In this document: one piece after another, positions 1 to 7,784 of the stretch
Layout: each line of letters opens with the position of its first letter
Numbering within the stretch: position 1 is the first letter of the stretch
Source of the DNA: an uncultured Bacilli bacterium
GTDB lineage: Bacteria; Bacillota_I; Bacilli_A; RF39; UBA660
Assembly: GCA_910584165.1 (NCBI GenBank)
Contig: CAJTZU010000001.1
Coordinates: 496,001-560,000, forward strand
DNA length: 64,000 bases
Reading direction: 5' to 3'
Translations under genes and position numbers: made by a program
The notes under the pieces: generated by a model
What the model was told of the DNA's origin: nothing
What the model saw: the letters and a program-made list of their open reading frames with translations, nothing else
The model's database searches: none

Positions 1-347
1 TCCATAGCTGGAAAATCGGGTCCTGGATTATTTTTTTCTAAAATGTATCCCTGAGGAGTATCAAATACTTTATATTTATAAACGAATAACCCTTTAGAAT
101 TTTGTTCTTTCAATATATCAATGTAACCAAATCTTTTCAATTCATTAATTGCTGATCTTACTGCTGACTTACTTTCTGAACATATCGAAACTAATCCATT
201 AAATGAATAATCCCAATCAGGTGGTAAGCTATACATTTTGCATAACAAACCAACTGCTTTTAAAGATATTTTTTTATTTCGTAAAATAGAGTTATCTACA
301 ATCGTATAATTATTTTTTCTATTAATTTCAAATTCTTGAGTATTCAA
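1..347 (-). CDS. Helix-turn-helix replication-type protein, N-terminal part
   Basis: Incomplete: the reading frame runs off the left edge of the window. I take a TTG at 347 as start because no ATG lies in frame after the preceding stop. The visible ~115 residues contain the pattern LKAVGLLCKMYSLPPDWDYS, then a helix-turn-helix-like stretch ending ELKRFGYIDI. That arrangement is typical of N-terminal winged-helix domains of plasmid, phage and integrative-element replication initiators. It lies directly downstream of ParB on the same strand, with a 30-base gap, so a role in replication or maintenance of an element is likely. The C-terminal domain that would decide the family is not in the window. 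Confidence 0.6.
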   Translation of the reverse strand, partial: MNTQEFEINRKNNYTIVDNSILRNKKISLKAVGLLCKMYSLPPDWDYSFNGLVSICSESKSAVRSAINELKRFGYIDILKEQNSKGLFVYKYKVFDTPQGYILEKNNPGPDFPAM

Positions 348-377
348 TTTATTATCCTATCTCATAAAAAGATTTAA

Positions 378-1307
378 TTATCGCTCTCTATCTCTATTTA
401 AATGCCTACTATAATATTCAACTGCTTTTACAATAAAATCTTCCATATTATTTACTTTATAATTTTTAGGCATCACTGATTTAATCTTATTTTCACTAAT
501 TTTAATTTTAGTTATTTGATTAGGTTTTTCTTCATTCATCAGATTTTCTATAAATTCTTCTGTTAACCCATTTAACTCACTCTCTTTTCTTAATTTTATT
601 GCTTGTGCATGAGATGGAGTTGCATCAGAATATTCTATTGAATTAAAAAGCATTTCTTGTTCATCTTTAGATAAATATGATATTTCAACTGCTGGTCTCA
701 ATGCTATTGCTGGTTTTTCGTTTAAAACTGAATTATCTACCATATCTAAAAGCTCTGGTATTAATTCATTCAAACGTAAATATCTTTGTACTTGTCTTCC
801 ACTTTCTGAATTTTCTTCACCTAGTATATCTCTAGTTCTAGCATTGTGGCCCAGTGGTCCACCTTTAATATTTTTTATTGCATTCATTTTCATCTTATAG
901 GCTTTTGCTTTTTCACTAGGAAGTATATTAGTTCTATGAAGATTTGAATCTACCATATATACTATTGCTTCTTCTTTAGTCATATTTCTTACTATACATG
1001 GTATAAAGTTATTACCTAATAATTCAGAAGCAAATTTTCTCCTATGCCCTGCAATTATTTCATATCTATTATTTTCTTTTTTTCTTACAATTATTGGTTC
1101 TAATACACCATTATCTTTTATACTTTCTTTTAACTTTGATAAATCTTCATTTTCTTGTACCTTAAATGGATGCTCTGGAAAATCATCTATTAAAGATAAA
1201 TCAATTATTTCTACTTTTTCTTTCTTATCTTCATCTCTGTCTTCTTGAGTTGAAAAGAAATCATCTAACTTGAATGTTGTTAGGTCTATGTTTTTCTTTT
1301 GTTCCAT
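378..1307 (-). CDS. parB: ParB/Spo0J-family partition protein
   Basis: A 309-residue ParB-type CTPase/DNA-binding partition protein. The N-terminal ParB domain holds the conserved LKESIKDNGVLEPIIVR segment and the nucleotide-binding motif EIIAGHRRKFASELLG. A central helix-turn-helix region (about residues 105-210) should bind parS, and a lysine-rich C-terminal part may dimerise. The start overlaps the end of parA by 47 bases, with a Shine-Dalgarno site inside parA, so the two are translationally coupled. No canonical Bacillus-type parS was seen nearby. The next gene is replication-type rather than rsmG or gyrase genes, so this pair more likely belongs to a mobile element than to the chromosomal origin. 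Confidence 0.88.
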   Translation of the reverse strand: MEQKKNIDLTTFKLDDFFSTQEDRDEDKKEKVEIIDLSLIDDFPEHPFKVQENEDLSKLKESIKDNGVLEPIIVRKKENNRYEIIAGHRRKFASELLGNNFIPCIVRNMTKEEAIVYMVDSNLHRTNILPSEKAKAYKMKMNAIKNIKGGPLGHNARTRDILGEENSESGRQVQRYLRLNELIPELLDMVDNSVLNEKPAIALRPAVEISYLSKDEQEMLFNSIEYSDATPSHAQAIKLRKESELNGLTEEFIENLMNEEKPNQITKIKISENKIKSVMPKNYKVNNMEDFIVKAVEYYSRHLNRDRER

Positions 1308-2088
1308 CTTTCAATACCTCCTTTGCGAAATTCTCATACGCAAGTGCAACTTTACTATTTTTATCATATGAAAATATACTTTGACCTTGTGCTGTTGATT
1401 CAGCAATTTTTATTGCTCTTGGAATTTGTGTATCAAATATTTTAAATACCATTCCATAAGTGTCATTTAATTCTTGCCTAATATTCCTAGCTAATTTTGT
1501 TCTCTCATCAACTAAAGAAAGTAATATTCCTCCGACTTCTAAGTTAGGATTAATTTTCTTTCTGACTTTAATTACTGTTTGTAACAAGTGTCCCATACCC
1601 TTAGTAGCTAAAAACTGACTTTGCACAGGAATTATAACCTTATCTGCACAAGCAAGAGCATTAATTGTTATCATTCCTAAACTTGGCATACAATCAATTA
1701 GTACATAATCATAATCTTTCTTTAAACCATTTAAGACATTTTTCATCGTATATTCTCTACTCATTGCATTTACTAAACTTACTTCTAATGAAGAAAGTTC
1801 TAGATTAGATGGAATTAAATCTACACCTTCACTATGATGAAGGATTGCCTCTTTTGGATTCACATCTTTATCAGTTATTGAATCTTGCATAAGTGTTGCT
1901 AAAGTAATAGGTATCTCATCTACATTATGCCATCCCATATAAGTTGTTAAATCTCCTTGTGGATCAGCATCTACTAATAAGACTTTTTGTCCTTTTTTAG
2001 CAAGTGCTACTCCAAGACTAAATGTAGAAGTTGTTTTTGCTGTTCCTCCTTTCTGATTAGAGATTGCTATAATCTTACCTTCTTTCAT
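1261..2088 (-). CDS. parA: ParA/Soj-family partition ATPase
   Basis: A 275-residue ParA-type ATPase. Directly visible are the deviant Walker A motif (KGGTAKTTS, near residue 14), the VDADPQGDLT switch I segment and the Walker B segment YDYVLIDCMPSLG. It moves ParB-bound DNA to cell poles or quarter positions. The reading frame extends to 2139, but I chose the ATG at 2088: it has a strong GGAGGTG site 5 bases upstream, and the encoded start MKEGKIIAISNQKGG fits the family. It forms a two-gene unit with parB. The mobile-element-like neighbours suggest it stabilises an integrated or plasmid-like element. Confidence 0.9.
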   Translation of the reverse strand: MKEGKIIAISNQKGGTAKTTSTFSLGVALAKKGQKVLLVDADPQGDLTTYMGWHNVDEIPITLATLMQDSITDKDVNPKEAILHHSEGVDLIPSNLELSSLEVSLVNAMSREYTMKNVLNGLKKDYDYVLIDCMPSLGMITINALACADKVIIPVQSQFLATKGMGHLLQTVIKVRKKINPNLEVGGILLSLVDERTKLARNIRQELNDTYGMVFKIFDTQIPRAIKIAESTAQGQSIFSYDKNSKVALAYENFAKEVLKDGTKEKHRPNNIQVR

Positions 2089-2146
2089 CTGTTCACCTCC
2101 TTCTTTTTTAGCCATCTTAATAATGGCTATGTATCCCATTTGGGTA

Positions 2147-2182
2147 TAAAAAAAGAACTAAGTACAATTTGTATTTAGTTCT
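2147..2182 (-). terminator. Rho-independent terminator or attenuator upstream of parA
   Basis: A 14-base-pair stem (arms 2154-2167 and 2169-2182, one G-U pair) is followed on the minus strand by seven T residues. It lies 59 bases upstream of the parA start and no complete gene lies just upstream. It could end a short leader or decayed gene transcript, or act as an attenuator for parAB. Confidence 0.6.
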
Positions 2183-2304
2183 CTATAATATGTTTAAATT
2201 TTTGGATTTTTAAGAGGGGTTGAACTATTTGAGCCACCTTGTTAATTCTACCCTATTTTTCCATTAAAAAACACCATTTTTTGGTGATTTTGGTTATTAT
2301 CCAG
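2183..2304. other. Non-coding stretch between parA terminator and a gene remnant
   Basis: No reading frame with a plausible start was found here. A small stem (CACCA/TGGTG around 2271-2287) with T residues on the minus strand could be a weak terminator. A minus-strand promoter for parAB is expected here but no clear -35/-10 pair stood out. Confidence 0.4.
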
Positions 2305-2434
2305 CTATTTTTTACCAAAATATGCATCATCTAAATAGCCTTTAAAACCTTTATTTATAAGGATATCATAAGATTATGAATAAAATATAACCCAATCAGT
2401 TGATTGCCGAATTTTGTCGATTATTGTCGTTCAT
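2305..2434 (-). pseudogene. Decayed gene remnant beginning MNDNNRQ
   Basis: An ATG at 2434 overlaps the stop of the deaminase remnant (ATGA) and is preceded by an AAGGAAGTG ribosome site. It encodes MNDNNRQNSAIN and then a stop. Shifting one base, the reading continues as TDWVIFYS, one stop, then a coding-like run ending KGYLDDAYFGKK before a final stop at 2305. This looks like a gene broken by a frameshift and a nonsense change. The protein was not recognised. The first 12 codons and ribosome site closely resemble the short frame at 5611-5694. Confidence 0.45.
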
Positions 2435-2885
2435 TTTTTCACTTCCTTAATTTTATCTATTTCAAAATATTGAGTTTCTACTCTAGCTTCTTTCAAAATT
2501 TTAAAAGCTTCTTCATCTGGATATTTATTTGCATAAACAACTTTTTTTATTCCAACGTTTATTATAAGCTTTGCACAAATCATACAAGGAGACTTTGTTA
2601 CATAAATTATTGAATTATTTAAATCATAACCTTTCTTCAAGGAGTTTAATATTGCGTTTTGTTCTGCATGCACGACTCTACATAATTCTTGCTTTTCTCC
2701 ACTTTTGAGATTATATTTTTTTCTTAAACATGTATCTATTGTACATGGTATGCACCCTTCTGGTACAGAATTATTTCCTTTTCCTAATATCTCTCCATTT
2801 AAAACAATAATTGCCCCAACTTTACCCTTTACACAATTAGCATTTTTGACTCTTCAATCGCCATTTTCATAAATCTTTCATTCAA
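2431..2885 (-). pseudogene. dCMP/cytidine-type deaminase, frameshifted
   Basis: A deoxycytidylate-deaminase-like zinc enzyme split by a one-base deletion. From a TTG start at 2885 (GGAAGTG site 6 bases upstream) the frame reads MNERFMKMAIEESK. It continues as a deaminase only after adding one A to a run of five A at about 2848-2852, giving NANCVKGKVGAIIVLNG. Further on come a PEGCIPC segment and the catalytic parts VVHAEQNAI and SPCMICAK, which are the His-Ala-Glu and Pro-Cys-x-x-Cys zinc motifs. The catalytic part is intact, so an internal GTG start at 2673 or frameshifting could still give a product, but it would lack the first strands. It lies between the element-type DUF6870 remnant and parAB. 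Confidence 0.75.
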
Positions 2886-2901
2886 TTTAATCACTTCCAA
2901 A

Positions 2902-3176
2902 CTATCTATATAAATTCTTTAGAATATTAGTAAGGCAATCTTCTGCTGTTTTATCTGTATCAGAAAAACGTATTCTAACTAATTTTCCGTTTACCTTAAA
3001 TATATAAGGATTTTTTGTTTTCATAATAAAATCTATATTCTTTCATTACTAGGTTTTCTTCTATCTATTTTTATAGAAGTTAATTCGTCTACATATTCTA
3101 ATTTTACATCATCAAGATTTACATTTCTACAACGTTCTAATTTCTTTGCTAATTTTTCAATATTATATTTATTCAT
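2902..3176 (-). pseudogene. DUF6870-type mobile-element protein, frameshifted
   Basis: Two adjacent frames join into one small protein. The first (3033-3176, GGAGTG site before the ATG) gives 47 residues ending KIDRRKPSNERI. The second (2902-3024) gives MKTKNPYIFKVNGKLVRIRF and then SDTDKTAEDCLTNILKNLYR. One extra base after codon 47 would read through as ERI-x-DFIMKTKNPYIF. From memory this matches DUF6870, a family of short proteins common in integrative conjugative elements of Firmicutes (pattern ERIRDYI..GNPYCYK....V.FADT..TLEDRL). The break marks this segment as a decaying element. Confidence 0.55.
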
Positions 3177-3239
3177 AAAATCACACTCCAATTTAATTAT
3201 ATATTTAAATATAATTATTGTTAAACGTGCAATTTTTTA

Positions 3240-4265
3240 TTAATCTTTATTATTTCCCATAGTTTCTAAAAATTTTATATCTTCAATAAATTTATCAAAA
3301 TCAGATATGAATAATTCATCTTGTTTTTTCTTAAATTTATCATATTCTTTATACGCTAATTCTTGAGCCACTTTGTGAGAAATTCTCCCAGCATTATGCA
3401 AAATTTCTTGTCCATTAAATTGTAAAAACGCATCCAATTTTTCTACCCAATCCTTCATTGTCATTGCATTATGATTTTCTGCTTGTAATTCAGCATAATC
3501 TAGATACATAGTAACTATTCTATTTAAGTTTTTTAATTCCTTTTCTGTTAAATAATTTTTCGCAATATCAACATCATATTTATAAATAGGTCCATCAGGA
3601 GACCCCGCCCAATTAGTAAGACCCATATTATCTTTACTAGCATCAACTCTATTATAGATGATTTCTGCTGCAGTGTTGCCAGTTACTGAATAGTGAAGTT
3701 TGTTCTGTACAGTTTTAAAAAATATTTTTGTAATTTCAGAATCCTTATCATAATCAACACTACAGGATGAATAAATATCAGTAATTTTCTGATAAAATCT
3801 TCTTTCACTAGATCGAATGTTTCTAATTCTTTCTAACGTTCTTTCAAAATAGTCTTCTCCAAAGATATAATTTGGATTTTTTAATCTTTCATCATCCATA
3901 ACAACACCAGTAATAAGATATTCTTTTAACACTTTTGTTGCCCATATTCTAAATTGTGTTGCTTTTTTAGAATTAACACGGTATCCTACGGCAATAATCA
4001 TATCTAAATTATATATTTTAGATTTTCTTCCACCTGTACTTTCGTCGGAAATTCCGACAGAAGTTTCTTCATTTAGTTCACCACTATTTAAAATATTATT
4101 AATATGTTCTGTTATAGTACTTCTTCCTACTCCAAATAATTCAGCTATTAAATTTTGTGTTAACCAAACATCATTATTAATCAATAATACATTTACTTTG
4201 ATATCGTTACTATCATCACGATATATTAAAAAATCGTGGGTAGTTATTTGTAAATTATTTTTCAT
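3240..4265 (-). CDS. rhuM: RhuM-family protein
   Basis: A 341-residue member of the RhuM family (COG3943). The N-terminal half has a helix-turn-helix-like segment (VWLTQNLIAELFGVGRSTIT), then the hallmark SKIYNLDMIIAVGYRVNSKK and ATQFRIWATKVLKEYL. These resemble the BRO/ANT-type regulators of phages and mobile elements. The C-terminal half is helical and carries TGNTAAEIIYNRVDASKDNM, a Fic/Doc-adjacent region seen in full-length RhuM. The biochemical role is unknown; the family is frequent on islands and was first noted in a Salmonella pathogenicity island. It is the last gene before the decayed mobile edge and lies 48 bases downstream of the TudS-like gene. Confidence 0.88.
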   Translation of the reverse strand: MKNNLQITTHDFLIYRDDSNDIKVNVLLINNDVWLTQNLIAELFGVGRSTITEHINNILNSGELNEETSVGISDESTGGRKSKIYNLDMIIAVGYRVNSKKATQFRIWATKVLKEYLITGVVMDDERLKNPNYIFGEDYFERTLERIRNIRSSERRFYQKITDIYSSCSVDYDKDSEITKIFFKTVQNKLHYSVTGNTAAEIIYNRVDASKDNMGLTNWAGSPDGPIYKYDVDIAKNYLTEKELKNLNRIVTMYLDYAELQAENHNAMTMKDWVEKLDAFLQFNGQEILHNAGRISHKVAQELAYKEYDKFKKKQDELFISDFDKFIEDIKFLETMGNNKD

Positions 4266-4313
4266 TATATTCGCCTCTTTTCTATATCTTAATATAAATT
4301 TTATATGGGGGGT

Positions 4314-4844
4314 TTAAATGTCGTAATCACCTTTCTCTATAATTAATCTTAACTCTTTTATTGATTTATTTATATATTTTCTATTAATTCCTATCATAGG
4401 AATTTCTATATTTTCCTTTTGTAATTTATTAAATAACTTCTCTATAAATAAACCCTTTCTTTTTTCCATTCCATTATTAGTGTATATATAGTTTATACAG
4501 CAAGAAGGAGAATGCTCTATACCTAATATTGCAATTACTTCATATCCTGTATTTATTATATTTTTAATTTCTTTGAAAACAGTTTCTGTTAAATCATTAC
4601 AATGATTATTAAATTCCACAGTATTATATTTAGATAATCCTTTAGGCTCTCTAATTAAATTATTTTTGTATAAACTTTCTGCGCAAGGCATTTGAATAAT
4701 ATTTATTTCATTATCAATTAACAACTGCATTATAGGTTTAATAGTTCCTTTCCAATCATATTTAACAATACCTTGTGCTTGATAGGCCTGAGCCATTAAA
4801 CAAAAAGGAACAAAAATAAATTTTCTACTTCTATTATCGTTCAT
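4314..4844 (-). CDS. TudS-related (CD3072-type) putative desulfidase
   Basis: A 176-residue protein resembling the CD3072 branch of DUF523/TudS. TudS proteins hold a [4Fe-4S] cluster on three cysteines and remove sulfur from thiouracil. Cysteines at 15 (FVPFCLMAQ), 54 (QMPCAESLY) and 115/116 (HSPSCCINYIYT) fit the expected three-ligand spacing, followed by the G-[IV]-N terminal pattern. The start overlaps the stop of the PP-loop gene (TAATGA), so the pair is co-translated. Substrate unknown. The PP-loop partner and nearby nucleobase enzymes suggest action on thiolated or otherwise modified bases. The family call is from memory of motifs. Confidence 0.7.
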   Translation of the reverse strand: MNDNRSRKFIFVPFCLMAQAYQAQGIVKYDWKGTIKPIMQLLIDNEINIIQMPCAESLYKNNLIREPKGLSKYNTVEFNNHCNDLTETVFKEIKNIINTGYEVIAILGIEHSPSCCINYIYTNNGMEKRKGLFIEKLFNKLQKENIEIPMIGINRKYINKSIKELRLIIEKGDYDI

Positions 4845-5551
4845 TAGATAAATTCCTCTCCTATTTCAACATTAGAAAATTTTTCAATCATATCTTGTGC
4901 CATATATTTAAATAGTTCTTTATATATATTCATACATGTTTTAAGAGATTCTTCATCCACTATTGAATCTTGAAGTGGCATACCTAATAAACACTGAGAC
5001 TCATTCACTTTAGGAATAATACCTCTTAAAATAAATTGATTTTTTTCATCAAAATCATCTGTAATATTCTTAACAGGAAGCAACAAATCTATATTATATG
5101 CCTCAAATAATTCTTTAAACAGATTTAACATTTCATCCTGTTCTATTGCAAATAATTGACTATTTCTTGCTCCGTCAACAACATATGTTATATTATATTT
5201 TTTACAAATTATAATTGAGGCAACATACATAGATAATCTGCAAGACAAACAATTTAATTGTGATATAGATATATTTCCATATTTTTCTTTAATTTCGTCA
5301 ATATGCATATTATATACTACATTGATAAAGTCCCTAAAGAAGCAAGTAATATTTTTTATTCCAATATATTCAATTTTATCAGAACCATACTTTTTAACCA
5401 ATCTTTTATAACCATTCTTTACATTATTGCATCCTATTGTACACATATTATCATAATGAACTAACTTTACTTTATATCCTTGTTCGATTAACAATATAGA
5501 ACTTAATAGTGAATCTTTTCCACCTGAAAACAATACTAAACATTCATTCAT
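4844..5551 (-). CDS. PP-loop ATP pyrophosphatase (QueC/ExsB-like)
   Basis: A 235-residue PP-loop ATPase. The ATP-binding motif LFSGGKDSLLSS sits at residues 7-18. Enzymes of this type adenylate a substrate for amidation or thiolation; QueC makes 7-cyano-7-deazaguanine. Cysteines in MCTIGC and LNCLSCR may bind metal or carry sulfur, but the four-Cys zinc site of true QueC is not clearly present. I chose the ATG at 5551, which follows GGAGGTG; an upstream in-frame TTG would place that ribosome site inside the gene. Coupled to the TudS-like gene. Specific substrate cannot be assigned. Confidence 0.75.
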   Translation of the reverse strand: MNECLVLFSGGKDSLLSSILLIEQGYKVKLVHYDNMCTIGCNNVKNGYKRLVKKYGSDKIEYIGIKNITCFFRDFINVVYNMHIDEIKEKYGNISISQLNCLSCRLSMYVASIIICKKYNITYVVDGARNSQLFAIEQDEMLNLFKELFEAYNIDLLLPVKNITDDFDEKNQFILRGIIPKVNESQCLLGMPLQDSIVDEESLKTCMNIYKELFKYMAQDMIEKFSNVEIGEEFI

Positions 5552-5586
5552 AATATTTATCACCTCCAATTTTTAGTAAATTGTGT

Positions 5587-5608
5587 AATATCTTTTTAAA
5601 AAGATATT
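5587..5608. repeat. 22-base perfect palindrome
   Basis: AATATCTTTTTAAAAAGATATT reads the same on both strands. It lies between the 27-codon frame and the PP-loop gene. It could be an intercistronic hairpin or a binding site; no T tract follows on the minus strand, so it is not a classic terminator. Confidence 0.5.
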
Positions 5609-5610
5609 CT

Positions 5611-5694
5611 TTATTTATAAGTGTTTACGAGTAGTTTTACATATTTCCCGATATCCCAGTTTATTGTTGTGTTTTGCCCTTTATTATCGTTCAT
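5611..5694 (-). CDS. 27-residue micro-frame or gene remnant beginning MNDNKGQ
   Basis: A short frame, MNDNKGQNTTINWDIGKYVK followed by seven residues, with a good AAGGGAGTG ribosome site 5 bases before the ATG. It begins 14 bases after the stop of the UDG-like gene. Its ribosome site and first codons match the remnant at 2305-2434 (MNDN..QN..IN). It may be a real micropeptide or the 5' stub of a lost gene. Function not recognised. Confidence 0.35.
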   Translation of the reverse strand: MNDNKGQNTTINWDIGKYVKLLVNTYK

Positions 5695-5708
5695 TGTTTC
5701 ACTCCCTT

Positions 5709-6425
5709 TTACTTAAAATATTCATCTATTATATTTAATAAATTCTTTTTATTTTCTTCAAACTGTTTTTTTCTATGCCCATTTGCTCCAGAAGGATGAG
5801 GAAACCCTAATAAGCATTGTTCTTTTCTTATTAAATTTTTATTTATCATAAATTCTAAAACTTCTTCAACTGCTTTTCCTAAAGGAATGATAAAAACATT
5901 TGGTAATTCTTTCATTTCTTTATAAAAATATTTTTCTAAATAACTTTTTAATATTTCATTATCAAGGATTTTAGGACCAAAGCCAGTATAATTTTTACCT
6001 TTTATAAAAACTGGATAAGGAATCATTGAAGTAGTATGAAGAATTTCAGCTTTTTCTTCAAACAATTCTAAACAAGAGTCGATATGAAGTTTTCTATTTA
6101 ACTTTAATTCATCTAACATCTCTATTAAATTTTTTCTCATACTTCCTGCAAATCTTGAGTTTTTTTTACACTCTTTTTTTATTTTCTCAAAATCTAAGCT
6201 TTTTATTAACCCATCGTGTGCTGTCTTATATGCGATACTTGTTTGCGTCCAACCTGGAGTTATCCCCACAATGAATATTTTAGCATTCGTATTAATAATT
6301 TCGTTATGAGGTGCATAATAAATTTTCATATTATTATCACTAAATAATTCAAATTTTTTATTTAAAATATCTTCTTTTGTGAAATTATTTAATTTTTTTA
6401 TTTCAGCATAATATTTATTAAACAT
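5709..6425 (-). CDS. Uracil-DNA-glycosylase-fold protein
   Basis: A protein of 238 residues with the UDG superfamily layout: a first motif IFIVGITPGWTQ (where UDGs have GxxPG), a middle strand FIIPLGKAVEEVLEF, and a late loop LLGFPHPSGANGHR like the HPSP/HPSxxN loop that inserts into DNA. It is expected to cut an N-glycosidic bond or bind an altered base. I chose the ATG at 6425, preceded by AGAGGT, instead of an upstream extension; this leaves a 13-base gap to the NUDIX gene. The family is not one of the classical Ung or Mug types. It is the first of three UDG-fold proteins in 5 kb. Confidence 0.72.
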   Translation of the reverse strand: MFNKYYAEIKKLNNFTKEDILNKKFELFSDNNMKIYYAPHNEIINTNAKIFIVGITPGWTQTSIAYKTAHDGLIKSLDFEKIKKECKKNSRFAGSMRKNLIEMLDELKLNRKLHIDSCLELFEEKAEILHTTSMIPYPVFIKGKNYTGFGPKILDNEILKSYLEKYFYKEMKELPNVFIIPLGKAVEEVLEFMINKNLIRKEQCLLGFPHPSGANGHRKKQFEENKKNLLNIIDEYFK

Positions 6426-6438
6426 TTTTACCTCTTTT

Positions 6439-6924
6439 TTACACAAAATTTTCCATTTCAGATATTTTTTCAAACTTATATTTCTTAGTAGCCATTACAA
6501 TTGCAGCATCTATTAATAAATTTCCCGCTTCATCTTCATAATTTAGATATTTCTTTACATTATTAATATTTGAAAAAAATCTTTTATACTGTTTTCCTGT
6601 AGCAATATCAAGATGATTTTGATGAATTCTTTTTATTTTTCCTATCATCCTTACTTGTGCATAGGGTTCCCTATTATCTTCTTCTACTAATAAATACCCT
6701 AAATAATGAATATCTTCTAATTCGATATTTAGTTCTTCGAGATATTCTCTTTTTAAAGTTTCTTCATAACTTTCCTTTTCTTCTGGCTTTCCACCTGTTA
6801 ATTTATACTTACCGTCTTCTATTCTTAATAATATTCTTTTATCATCTGAAAAGACAATACCATAAACTTGCTTAATTTTTAGATTACTAGGAACAGCAGA
6901 ACTGTTCCAAATAAAATGAGTCAT
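6439..6924 (-). CDS. NUDIX hydrolase
   Basis: A 161-residue NUDIX hydrolase. The box is visible from G45: G-x5-E51-x7-R59-E60-x2-E63-E64, with Asn replacing the usual final Gly. Such enzymes hydrolyse nucleoside diphosphates linked to another group, often removing damaged or non-canonical nucleotides. The N-terminus (MTHFIWNSSAVPSNLKIKQV) is compact with no extra domain. It has a good AAGGAG site and sits 13 bases upstream of the UDG-like gene in one transcript. Substrate unknown. Confidence 0.85.
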   Translation of the reverse strand: MTHFIWNSSAVPSNLKIKQVYGIVFSDDKRILLRIEDGKYKLTGGKPEEKESYEETLKREYLEELNIELEDIHYLGYLLVEEDNREPYAQVRMIGKIKRIHQNHLDIATGKQYKRFFSNINNVKKYLNYEDEAGNLLIDAAIVMATKKYKFEKISEMENFV

Positions 6925-6948
6925 TTATTTTCTCCTTTTTAAATTTTA

Positions 6949-7130
6949 TTATTCTTTCTTTAAATGCATAGAATACGCAATATTTTTTACTTTAAATCCT
7001 ACTTTCTCATATAAATACCTAGCATTTGCATTTTCCTCATTAACAGTAAGTCTTAAATCTGTATAATTGTTATTTTCAGCATACTTATACACCTTCTTCT
7101 AATTTATTTTCTCTTTTTATCATTTTCTTT
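6949..7130 (-). pseudogene. GNAT acetyltransferase C-terminal remnant
   Basis: The last ~45 codons of a GNAT-type N-acetyltransferase survive: DLRLTVNEENANARYLYEKV, then GFKVKNIAYSMHLKKE and a stop at 6949. The N[AS]..A..LYEK.GF pattern is the acetyl-CoA-binding end of the family. Upstream the frame is closed by a stop at 7099-7101, and the expected preceding helix (NKLEE) is in another frame. The 5' two thirds is missing. Confidence 0.7.
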
Positions 7131-7189
7131 TCTTAAGAAAAAAATATCCTTCTCATGTTAACGCATAATCACTTTACTTTCTAAATGTT

Positions 7190-7771
7190 TCATAAATTTC
7201 CTTCTTCTTTTTTCAAAATATCTTTTATTTTAGAAACGATATTTCTATAAATTTTATCTTTTTCTAATTGACTAGAAGATACCCATTTATAATTCTTGCA
7301 TTCCTCTTTATCAATAAAAATATCCTTTATATCATCAATTAAAAATAAATATCTAAAATCAAAATGATAGTGTTCTTTCATTTGAATTCTCTTATTAAAA
7401 GGAATAAAGTGTGTATCAATATCAAATGGTAACAATTGATTGTCAATCAAAAAAGGCATTTCATTTTCTAATCCAGTTTCTTCCTTTAATTCTCTTTTAG
7501 CAGCTTCCAATAAACTTTTATCTGCTTTCTCTATGTGACCACCAGGATATAAATACATTTTTAAATCTTTATGATATAAAATTAAAAATTTATCTTTTGC
7601 TTTGCAATATACAAAAGCTCCTACTGTTAAGTGTCCTTCCTGATTATTCCAATCTATCATTTCCAAATCATTATATTTTTTTAAATACTTTTCTAGAAAG
7701 GATAATCTATCTTTTTCTTTTGGAAATATTTTTAAATATTGAATGAGCATTCCTTTAATATCTTCTTTCAT
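7190..7771 (-). CDS. NUDIX hydrolase with N-terminal helical extension
   Basis: A 193-residue NUDIX protein with about 45 extra N-terminal residues before the fold (GHLTVGAFVYCK). The box reads GGHIEKADKSLLEAAKRELK then EETG; the essential R93-E94-x2-E97-E98 is intact. The first acidic position is Asp and there is one inserted residue, as in many related proteins. I chose the ATG at 7771 (GGGTGAA site); an ATG at 7783 is also possible. It is 13 bases downstream of the DUF488 gene. Probable role: hydrolysis of a nucleotide derivative; substrate unknown. Confidence 0.85.
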   Translation of the reverse strand: MKEDIKGMLIQYLKIFPKEKDRLSFLEKYLKKYNDLEMIDWNNQEGHLTVGAFVYCKAKDKFLILYHKDLKMYLYPGGHIEKADKSLLEAAKRELKEETGLENEMPFLIDNQLLPFDIDTHFIPFNKRIQMKEHYHFDFRYLFLIDDIKDIFIDKEECKNYKWVSSSQLEKDKIYRNIVSKIKDILKKEEGNL

Positions 7772-7784
7772 TATTTCACCCATT

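Noticed and set aside
2089..2139. Longer start of ParA
   Set aside because: The strong ribosome site lies inside this extension and the family start matches the ATG at 2088.
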